Assembly: GCA_946221045.1 (NCBI GenBank)
Contig: CAMIIY010000181.1
Coordinates: forward strand, 1-5,080
From: an uncultured Oceanospirillaceae bacterium
GTDB taxonomy: Bacteria; Pseudomonadota; Gammaproteobacteria; Pseudomonadales; Balneatricaceae
Direction of reading: 5' to 3'
Length of the DNA: 5,080 bases
Shown in pieces: positions 1 through 5,080 of the stretch; position 1 is the first letter of the stretch, and each line of letters begins with the position of its first letter. The notes beneath the pieces are model-generated. The model searched no databases. It saw nothing but the letters and a program-made list of their open reading frames with translations, and was not told the DNA's origin. The position numbers and the translations under genes are program-made.

Positions 1-11
1 ACTTATAATTG

Positions 12-39
12 AAAAAATGCCCGCCTATGCACCTGCGGG
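12..39 (-). terminator. Candidate Rho-independent terminator for the leftward TIGR02444 gene
   Basis: Read on the minus strand, a CCCGC stem arm (39-35) pairs with GCGGG (24-20) across a 10-base loop. It is followed after CA by a run of six T (17-12). The structure lies about 100 bases past the TAA stop at 139-141 of the leftward gene, so it could end that transcript. The stem is only five base pairs, although all are G-C or C-G, so the call is tentative. Read on the plus strand the A-run precedes the stem, so it would not work in that direction. Confidence 0.4.
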
Positions 40-138
40 ATTAAATGGCTCAAACAGCTGCTCAAAACTGAAGAGCAAGGCCGATTCGATGCTACCTTAG
101 TGGCCGATTAAACCGTAAAGTTCATCGACTGGCCAGTC

Positions 139-654
139 TTAGCCATGATTGATTTGCCCAGCGGCCTGCTGCAGCGGCTCCAGCAGGGGCCAGACCTCTG
201 CCACTACAACCGCCCTGGTTTTCAGATATTGCCTCAGGTTGTTATCTAACAATTCAGCCCCGCCAGCACCCGGCTTACGTTCACTGACTGCGGCATACAG
301 CAGCGCCAGTTCGACCTGCTCACAGGCCAGTTCTGCTTTTCGCAGCGCCTGATAACAGGCATCCAGATCCTGCTGCTCTGAGCGCTGCTGACGCACCCGG
401 TAGCGCACCTCGCGCAAGGGTACAGTGATCTGCTGTTGCCACTGCTGCGCCGGTGCCTCCAGAAAGTCATCCGGCGCGAGGGCAATACCCTGCTGCGCAG
501 CCCAACACGACCAGATCAACCGGTTAATACTCAGTCCAAAGCGGTTTTGCAGTTCCAGACAGGCGGTTTCCACCCCCGGCTGAGCATAAAATTTCAGGGC
601 AAAGTGCCAGAGTGCATTTTCCAGTGCCATCGCTATTGATAGAATCCGCGCCAT
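139..654 (-). CDS. TIGR02444 (DUF2390) family protein, function unknown
   Basis: A 171-residue, Leu/Ala/Gln-rich, apparently soluble protein with no signal peptide or membrane segment. Residues 12-60 match what I know of the TIGR02444/DUF2390 family: LWHFALKFYAQPGVE, then a Cys-Leu-x-Leu-Gln segment, then NRLIWSCWAAQQG. The rest looks mostly helical, with a charged stretch rich in Arg and Gln at about 80-100. The family is proteobacterial and has no established function; I recall it beside yheS-type ABC-F genes in pseudomonads, as here. The first ATG (654-652) overlaps the divergent yheS ATG by two bases. A second ATG at residue 9 (630-628) gives MALENALWHF, which fits the usual family N-terminus better and would leave a 22-base gap to yheS. 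Neither start has a clear Shine-Dalgarno sequence. Family assignment is from memory of the motif. Confidence 0.85.
   Translation of the reverse strand: MARILSIAMALENALWHFALKFYAQPGVETACLELQNRFGLSINRLIWSCWAAQQGIALAPDDFLEAPAQQWQQQITVPLREVRYRVRQQRSEQQDLDACYQALRKAELACEQVELALLYAAVSERKPGAGGAELLDNNLRQYLKTRAVVVAEVWPLLEPLQQAAGQINHG
640..645 (+). promoter_or_regulatory. Candidate -10 element for yheS, very close to its ATG
   Basis: TAGAAT at 640-645 matches TATAAT at five of six positions. The best-spaced -35 (TTTTCC at 617-622, 17-base spacer) is poor, with three of six matches. Initiation from this box would fall at about 651-653, on or next to the yheS ATG, giving a leaderless or nearly leaderless message. 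The element lies inside the start region of the divergent TIGR02444 gene. This is a visual match only. Confidence 0.25.
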
Positions 655-2587
655 GATTCAAATACAGAACCTCAGCTTACAACGCGGCCGCAATCCATTG
701 CTAGAGCAGGCCTCCCTGACTCTGCATGATGGCTGGAAAATCGGTTTTGTCGGTGCCAACGGTGCCGGCAAGTCATCCCTGTTTAAACTGTTGCTGGGAG
801 AGCTGCATCAGGATCAGGGCGATCTGCTGCTGCCCGGCGGTCTGCGTATCGCTCATATGGCTCAGGAAGTCCCTGCCACAAACCGCAGTGCACTCGATTA
901 TGTGTTGGACGGAGACACCGAGCTGCGCCGGATTCAGCAGGCACTGCTACATGCCGAGCAGGAAGAGAACCACGCACACATTGGCAGTCTGCATGCCGAG
1001 CTCGATAGTCATAATGGCTACAGCGCAGAGGCACGGGCCGCGCAGTTGCTGGACGGCCTCGGCTTTGCCCCCGCAGACATTACCCGCAGTGTGAAGGATT
1101 TCTCCGGTGGCTGGCGTATCCGCCTCAATCTGGCTCAGGCCCTGATGCGTCCGTCCGATCTGCTGCTGCTGGATGAGCCCACCAACCACCTGGATCTGGA
1201 TGCCACCATCTGGCTGGAGCAATGGCTGCGGCAATATCCGGGCATGTTGATGCTGATCTCCCATGACCGCGATTTCCTCGATAACGTGGTTACCCATGTG
1301 GTTCATCTGGAGCAACGCCAGTTGCACCTCTATAAAGGCGGCTACTCTGACTTTGAACGCCAGCGCGCAGCACGTCTGGCGCAGCAGCAGTCCGCGTTTG
1401 TAAAACAGCAGGAGCGAATCGCTCAGATTGAAGATTTTGTCCGGCGCTTCAGGGCCAAAGCCTCCAAAGCCAAACAGGCCCAGAGTCGGCTGAAAGAATT
1501 GGAGCGGATGGAAAGCATTGCACCGGCTCATGTGGACAGCCCTTTCAGTTTTCGTTTTGAAGCCAGCGAGAAACTCTCTAACCCGTTGCTGACACTGGAT
1601 AAAGCCGATTGTGGTTATCCCGGCAAAACCATACTGCGTCAGGTCAAACTGAATCTGGCCCCGGGCTCTCGCATCGGTCTACTGGGTCCCAATGGTGCCG
1701 GCAAATCGACACTGGTTAAAACCCTGGTCGGCGACCAAGCGCTGCTGAGTGGCGAGTCCCAACGTGGTGAACACCTTAAGGTAGGCTACTTTGCCCAGCA
1801 CCAGTTAGAAGCACTGGACCTGGACGCCTCGCCTGCCCTGCATCTGAAACGTCTTACACCGCAACGTACAGACCAGGAGATCCGGGATTTTCTTGGCAGC
1901 TTCGGTTTTTATGGTGATCAGGCACTGGAGCAGGTCAACACCTTTTCCGGGGGCGAGAAAGCCCGTGTGGCACTCGCCATGCTGGCCTGGCAGAAACCCA
2001 ATCTGCTGCTGATGGACGAGCCAACCAACCATCTGGATCTGGAAGTACGTCATGCTCTGACCCTGGCAGTGCAAAGCTTCGAAGGTGCGCTGATTTTGGT
2101 CTCCCATGACCGTCACTTGCTGCGTAATACCGTGGATGAGTTTCTGCTGGTTGCCAACGGTCAGGTGGCGCCGTTTGCCGGCGATCTGGACGACTATCAA
2201 CAATGGCTGATTCAGCAAAAACGTCAGCTGACAGCAGACACTGAATCCACAGCACCGAAAGCTTCCGACGAAGACAAGCGCTCCCTCAGTGCAGCAGAAC
2301 GCAAAGAACAAAAACGACTGGAAGCCGAGCGGCGCAACCAGTTACGTCCTTTGCGTAAAGCGATTGAGAAACTCGAGCAAACAATCGAGTCAGCCCAGCG
2401 GCAGCTTTCAGCGATTGAAGCAGAATTATCAGACAGTGACCTGTACACAGAAGCACAAAAAGAACGCCTGAAAACACTGCTGCAGCAACAAACCACGTTA
2501 AAGCAGCAAAATGATCAGGCCGAAGAAGAGTGGCTCAGCCTGCAGGAACAACTGGAAACCCTGCAGGCCGAGATTGATGCCCTCTAG
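653..2587 (+). CDS. yheS: ABC-F family ATPase YheS, ribosome-associated translation factor
   Basis: A 644-residue cytosolic protein with two ABC ATPase domains and no membrane segment; E. coli YheS is about 637 residues. Domain 1 has Walker A GANGAGKS (34-41), signature FSGGW (150-154), Walker B LLLLDEPTNHLD with catalytic Glu175, and switch His204. The linker (about 235-295) carries the Arg/Lys-rich helical ABC-F interdomain motif ending RFRAKASKAKQAQSRLKELE. Domain 2 has GPNGAGKST (345-353), FSGGEKARVALAML (431-444), LLLMDEPTNHLD with Glu456, and His485. A charged Gln/Glu-rich coiled coil fills about 545-644. All ATPase residues are intact. ABC-F proteins bind the ribosomal E site and act on stalled or slow translation; the linker reaches toward the P-site tRNA. 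The MIQIQNLSLQRG start aligns with the family N-terminus, so ATG 653 is secure even though no Shine-Dalgarno is visible. The flanking genes are divergent and convergent, so it is probably transcribed alone. It overlaps the convergent gene by four bases. Confidence 0.95.
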   Translation: MIQIQNLSLQRGRNPLLEQASLTLHDGWKIGFVGANGAGKSSLFKLLLGELHQDQGDLLLPGGLRIAHMAQEVPATNRSALDYVLDGDTELRRIQQALLHAEQEENHAHIGSLHAELDSHNGYSAEARAAQLLDGLGFAPADITRSVKDFSGGWRIRLNLAQALMRPSDLLLLDEPTNHLDLDATIWLEQWLRQYPGMLMLISHDRDFLDNVVTHVVHLEQRQLHLYKGGYSDFERQRAARLAQQQSAFVKQQERIAQIEDFVRRFRAKASKAKQAQSRLKELERMESIAPAHVDSPFSFRFEASEKLSNPLLTLDKADCGYPGKTILRQVKLNLAPGSRIGLLGPNGAGKSTLVKTLVGDQALLSGESQRGEHLKVGYFAQHQLEALDLDASPALHLKRLTPQRTDQEIRDFLGSFGFYGDQALEQVNTFSGGEKARVALAMLAWQKPNLLLMDEPTNHLDLEVRHALTLAVQSFEGALILVSHDRHLLRNTVDEFLLVANGQVAPFAGDLDDYQQWLIQQKRQLTADTESTAPKASDEDKRSLSAAERKEQKRLEAERRNQLRPLRKAIEKLEQTIESAQRQLSAIEAELSDSDLYTEAQKERLKTLLQQQTTLKQQNDQAEEEWLSLQEQLETLQAEIDAL

Positions 2588-3900
2588 GCCACCTTGTCCG
2601 GCTGCTCCAGCATGCCGGACAGAGAACGAATCGCACTGTCTTCTACCAGCAGTTTATCCAGCGCAGTTCGGGCCTCGTCCGCAGTCAGCCCAAGCGCCTC
2701 ATACATTTCCTCGGCGGGTGCTTCCAACGGCCCGTCTGCCAGACCTTCCTCACGCAACATTCGGTTGGTGACATAAAGCAGCTGAGCCATCGCCGCATGT
2801 TCTCCGCTGTAAGCCGGCTGATTCTGATGACGGATACCGACACAGACAGCATCCGGCAAAGCCCAACTGGAGAGCAACCAGCTTCCGATCTGCTCGCGCG
2901 TGACATTCAGAACCTGTTGTTCTACCTGATGCAGAGGGAAGTGCGGATTCGCTTCAATGTAACGGATCAGCAATGAGAACTGCGGTGCAAACAGATGCGC
3001 CAGCACCAGATACCCAAAGTTATGCAGCAGCCCGGCAAGGTACGCCAGACCAGGCTGAGGGCGGATATCCGCCGGCATCTGTTTGCAGAGTTTTTCAGCC
3101 AGGCAGGCCGTATAAACAGACTGCAACCAGAAAGGGGTACCGCCACGCGGCCCCTCTTTGGGGACTTTCAACACCTTGCCCATGCCGGTGCCCAATGCCA
3201 TATTCACCACCAGGTCGAAGCCCAGCACCCTGATAACAGCATCATCAATGGAACTGACATCCCCGGGTGCCGCATAGTAAGGTGAAGCCGCCCAGCTCAT
3301 GACCTGCGCCGACAGGCTCGGGTCAACCTTAACCACCGGTACCAGATCCCCCACACCCGCACCCGGGTCTGAGCGCAGCATAATGATTTGCTGCACAGTG
3401 GGAGACAGTGAAGGCAGGTCAAGGGTATCTTCCAGTCGCTGCTTAATACGCAACGCAGTAAATCGCTCCACAGCTCGCGTGATCACGGTTTCATCATCAC
3501 CACCGGGTTGCTCTGCGGCAATTTCAGCCGTGGTCAGTGACAACTGACAGGGCACAGCCCCGGCAAAATCTGCTCGTGATACCTGAAAACTTAAACCTGA
3601 GCACAGCTCAATCAATTCGCACTTATCATACTTAAGGCACTGCGGGTCAATCAGTAACGGCAACGAGAGCAGCTTCTTCTGGCCGACTTCACGCTGCAGT
3701 GCATCCTGATTAAAAAAACGACATACATCTTCATGACGCACCGGCTGTAACTGCCGACGTGTCTGCTTCCACACGACTGATAAATTCAACAGGGACTGTG
3801 CCGGCATAATAGCCAGCACCTTACTTTCGCTGTCATGCAACAGCACCATGCGTAACATAGTGTCAGCATGGCCTTCCGGAATTCTGACGCCGATTGCCAA
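2584..3900 (-). CDS. YbaK-like / HDOD two-domain protein, probable signalling or scaffold protein
   Basis: With the preferred TTG start (3900-3898) the protein has 438 residues. Residues about 15-115 resemble the YbaK/ProX aminoacyl-tRNA deacylase fold: RMVLLHDSESKVLAIMP, then a Leu-rich helix, then LPLLIDPQCLKYDKCELIEL. Residues about 155-375 are an HDOD domain: LPSLSPTVQQII, VDPSLSAQVMSWAASPYY, the DAVIRVLGFDLVVNMALG segment, and GLLHNFGYLVLAHLF. The canonical His-Asp pair is His293-Asn294, so metal-dependent hydrolysis is unlikely. HDOD proteins usually serve as regulatory or scaffolding modules; the exact role here is unknown. The frame stays open to a GTG at 4008, but the added 36 residues do not resemble the family and would overlap the divergent ggt start at 3991. 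The TTG is preceded by GAGGGAGAGGGAAA, an excellent Shine-Dalgarno region. Even so, the YbaK-like part looks about 30 residues shorter than in relatives I recall. ATG 3858 is an alternative start with poorer spacing. Confidence 0.85.
   Translation of the reverse strand: MAIGVRIPEGHADTMLRMVLLHDSESKVLAIMPAQSLLNLSVVWKQTRRQLQPVRHEDVCRFFNQDALQREVGQKKLLSLPLLIDPQCLKYDKCELIELCSGLSFQVSRADFAGAVPCQLSLTTAEIAAEQPGGDDETVITRAVERFTALRIKQRLEDTLDLPSLSPTVQQIIMLRSDPGAGVGDLVPVVKVDPSLSAQVMSWAASPYYAAPGDVSSIDDAVIRVLGFDLVVNMALGTGMGKVLKVPKEGPRGGTPFWLQSVYTACLAEKLCKQMPADIRPQPGLAYLAGLLHNFGYLVLAHLFAPQFSLLIRYIEANPHFPLHQVEQQVLNVTREQIGSWLLSSWALPDAVCVGIRHQNQPAYSGEHAAMAQLLYVTNRMLREEGLADGPLEAPAEEMYEALGLTADEARTALDKLLVEDSAIRSLSGMLEQPDKVA
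2595..2621. other. Hairpin at the convergent yheS / HDOD gene ends, without a U-tract
   Basis: TGTCCGGC (2595-2602) pairs perfectly with GCCGGACA (2614-2621). Inside it, TGC (2603-2605) pairs with GCA (2610-2612) after one bulged T (2613), leaving the loop TCCA. This makes about eleven base pairs. It begins eight bases after the yheS TAG and lies within the last codons of the opposite HDOD gene. Neither side carries a T-run, so it is not a classical intrinsic terminator. It could protect or block 3' ends of both messages. The structure is seen directly; the role is inferred. Confidence 0.5.
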
Positions 3901-3903
3901 TTT

Positions 3904-3914
3904 CCCTCTCCCTC
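3904..3914 (-). promoter_or_regulatory. Purine-rich ribosome binding site supporting the TTG start
   Basis: On the minus strand GAGGGAGAGGG (3914-3904) is followed by AAA and then TTG (3900-3898). It offers two overlapping Shine-Dalgarno cores, GGGAG about 7 bases and GAGG about 4 bases from the start codon. No other candidate start of the HDOD gene has anything comparable, and this site decides the start choice. The in-frame reading of these purines as codons (Arg-Gly-Arg-Gly) has no match to the family. Confidence 0.6.
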
Positions 3915-3916
3915 TA

Positions 3917-3945
3917 TGGTCATGACGCAATCTAAAGCGTAGATT
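3917..3945 (+). promoter_or_regulatory. Candidate sigma-70 promoter for the gamma-glutamyltransferase gene
   Basis: TGGTCA (3917-3922) and TAGATT (3940-3945) each match four of six consensus bases and are 17 bases apart. Initiation would fall near 3952, leaving a leader of about 40 bases before the ATG at 3991. The -10 box coincides with the right arm of a short inverted repeat. This is the best pair I could find by eye in the 90-base gap, and it remains weak. Confidence 0.25.
3929..3945. repeat. Inverted repeat AATCTA-N5-TAGATT in the divergent promoter region
   Basis: A perfect six-base inverted repeat with arms at 3929-3934 and 3940-3945 and spacer AAGCG. It lies midway between the divergent HDOD and gamma-glutamyltransferase genes and overlaps the candidate -10 boxes of both. 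A dimeric repressor site is one reading. Equally, it could be chance, since six-base arms are short. No known operator consensus is recognised. Confidence 0.35.
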
Positions 3946-3972
3946 AGTAGCGAATTTCCACCACGTCGTTAA
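3943..3972 (-). promoter_or_regulatory. Candidate sigma-70 promoter for the HDOD gene
   Basis: On the minus strand TTAACG (3972-3967; four of six matches to TTGACA) is followed after 18 bases by ACTAAT (3948-3943; four of six matches to TATAAT). Initiation would be near 3936, leaving a leader of about 35 bases that contains the purine-rich ribosome binding site and ends at the TTG start. This placement agrees with the short gene model and not with the longer GTG start at 4008, which would lie upstream of the promoter. Confidence 0.35.
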
Positions 3973-3990
3973 CGGACTGCTTACAACATC

Positions 3991-5080
3991 ATGGCACTTC
4001 CCTACCACCGCGGGCTATTGCGGTACGCTTTCTGGTTAGGGCTCGGCTGTCTGGTTTCAGCTCAACTACCTGCTGTTGAGGAAAACCTCGCCCCCGAGTC
4101 TGCAACAGGCATACAGACCCATAGCACTGTTATCGGCCATCAGGCACTGGTCGTTAGCGCTCATCCTCTTGCCAGCCGGGCCGGCATGAGCATTTTAGAT
4201 CAGGGCGGCACTGCGGCTGATGCTGCCGTTGCCATACAAGCCATGCTGACACTGGTGGAACCCCAGTCATCGGGTATTGGTGGCGGAGCTTTTATGCTCT
4301 ACTGGGACGCTGAAAAACAAACGCTTAATGCCTATGATGGCCGCGAAACGGCACCCGCCACAGTAGACGAAAGTCTTTTTATGCAGGCAGGCAAACCGGT
4401 GAGTTGGCAAACCGCACTGGTTGGTGGCCGGGCCGTGGGGGTTCCTGGCGTTGTCAGAATGCTTGATATGGCCCACCAGCAGCATGGGAAACAACCCTGG
4501 AAGAACCTGTTCCAACCGGCCATTCATCAGGCTCACTTTGGCTTTTCCGTCACTCCCCGGTTACATAAGCTGATCGCCAGCGGTATCAATCCGGGGCTGA
4601 ACCGGTACCAGGCCAGTCGTGAGTATTTTTATCTGCCCGATGGTAGTCCGCTGCCAGTCGGTTTCCTGCGCAAAAACCCCGCGCTGGCCTATAGCCTGAC
4701 TGAAATTGCCAACCAGGGAGCGCAAACCTTTTATACCGGCCCTCTGGCGGCGGCCATCAGCAAAACCGTTCAAACAGTCCCTGATAGCCCGGGCCACCTG
4801 AGCACGGCAGATCTGGCCAACTATAAAGCCGTACGGCGCAGCGCCCTTTGCCAGCCATATCTGACCTATCGTGTCTGCGGTTTTCCACCCCCGACCTCCG
4901 GGGGCATCACCGTGATGCAGATCCTGAAACTGCTTGAGCAGGTCGAGGGGCTGACCGTGGTACCGGATGATCCACGCTTTAACCATCTGCTTACTCAGGC
5001 ATCACGCCTGGCATTTGCAGACCGGCAGCGATATCTGGCCGACGGCGACTTTGTGCCGGTCCCCGTAACGGGACCTGTCT
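3991..5080 (+). CDS. ggt: Gamma-glutamyltransferase precursor, 5' part (truncated by window end)
   Basis: The frame is open from ATG 3991 through the window edge, giving 363 residues of a protein that is usually 550-600 long. Residues 1-29 look like a Sec signal peptide: Arg7 and Arg11, a hydrophobic core YAFWLGLGCLVSA, and likely cleavage near LPA-VEE, so the enzyme should act in the periplasm. Family landmarks are AADAAVAIQAMLTLVEPQSS followed by GIGGGAFMLYW (about 75-105), the substrate-carboxylate Arg118 in YDGRETAP, FYTGPLAAAI (247-256), FPPPTSGG (298-305) and AFADRQRYLAD (341-351). The nucleophile threonine, which also marks autocleavage into two subunits, lies beyond the window, so activity cannot be judged. 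The family hydrolyses or transfers the gamma-glutamyl group of glutathione. Cys287 and Cys296 could form a disulfide. An in-frame TAA at 3970-3972 limits the start; TTG 4018 is an alternative that keeps the signal peptide. No strong Shine-Dalgarno precedes the ATG. Confidence 0.92.
   Translation, partial: MALPYHRGLLRYAFWLGLGCLVSAQLPAVEENLAPESATGIQTHSTVIGHQALVVSAHPLASRAGMSILDQGGTAADAAVAIQAMLTLVEPQSSGIGGGAFMLYWDAEKQTLNAYDGRETAPATVDESLFMQAGKPVSWQTALVGGRAVGVPGVVRMLDMAHQQHGKQPWKNLFQPAIHQAHFGFSVTPRLHKLIASGINPGLNRYQASREYFYLPDGSPLPVGFLRKNPALAYSLTEIANQGAQTFYTGPLAAAISKTVQTVPDSPGHLSTADLANYKAVRRSALCQPYLTYRVCGFPPPTSGGITVMQILKLLEQVEGLTVVPDDPRFNHLLTQASRLAFADRQRYLADGDFVPVPVTGPV

Noticed and set aside
129..136. 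CTGGCCAG palindrome just past the TIGR02444 stop
   Set aside because: It has no loop for a hairpin and no T-run; an eight-base palindrome alone is not evidence of a terminator or operator.
947..1531. Open frame of 194 residues on minus inside yheS
   Set aside because: It lies fully antisense to a strongly conserved ATPase gene; its composition (Gln/Leu/His/Ile-rich) is that of reverse-read CTG/CAG-rich codons, and it has no family motif.
1805..2311. Open frame of 168 residues on minus inside yheS
   Set aside because: Antisense shadow covering the second ABC domain; no recognisable domain or ribosome binding site.
2995..3547. Plus-strand open frames of 82-96 residues across the HDOD gene
   Set aside because: All are antisense to a clear coding frame, rich in Arg/Pro/Ser/Gln as expected of shadows, with no family resemblance.
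3901..4008. GTG start at 4008 for the HDOD gene
   Set aside because: It adds 36 residues without family similarity, overlaps the divergent ggt start, and lies upstream of the best candidate promoter; TTG 3900 has a far better ribosome binding site.
4010..4020. Lipoprotein signal at Cys20 of the gamma-glutamyltransferase
   Set aside because: The residues before the cysteine are LGLG; position -3 is Gly rather than Leu, and the hydrophobic stretch continues past the cysteine, so an ordinary cleavable signal peptide fits better.
4561..4986. Minus-strand frame of 141 residues within ggt
   Set aside because: Antisense to the conserved gamma-glutamyltransferase frame, which carries the PPPTSGG and other family motifs; no independent support.

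Overview
The window is chromosomal DNA from a gammaproteobacterium, probably of the Oceanospirillales/Pseudomonadales type. The evidence is a YheS-type ABC-F protein very close to the E. coli and Pseudomonas versions, a TIGR02444/DUF2390 protein next to it, and an HDOD protein with a degenerate YbaK-like front end, a combination I recall from pseudomonads and marine relatives. Base composition is moderately GC-rich and even. I see no tRNA, rRNA, CRISPR array, insertion sequence or phage gene.

Layout: 1-138 is mostly non-coding and holds a candidate terminator for the leftward gene that follows. 139-654 (minus) encodes a small TIGR02444-family protein of unknown function. Head-to-head with it, 653-2587 (plus) encodes the ABC-F ATPase YheS. 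Tail-to-tail with that, 2584-3900 (minus) encodes a YbaK-like/HDOD two-domain protein, for which I prefer a TTG start at 3900 with a strong purine-rich ribosome binding site over the longer open frame. A 90-base divergent intergenic region (3901-3990) follows, with candidate back-to-back promoters around a short inverted repeat. From 3991 (plus) a secreted gamma-glutamyltransferase begins and runs off the window end before its catalytic threonine.

Functionally this is a set of separately transcribed housekeeping genes rather than one pathway: a ribosome-associated translation factor, a probable signalling/scaffold HDOD protein, and a periplasmic glutathione-processing enzyme. The most notable structure is how tightly the genes are packed. 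The yheS gene may begin inside a CATG shared with the divergent gene's start, and it ends inside a CTAG shared with the convergent gene's stop. A strong hairpin without a U-tract sits just past that shared stop. I do not see a convincing undescribed system here; the findings are modest.
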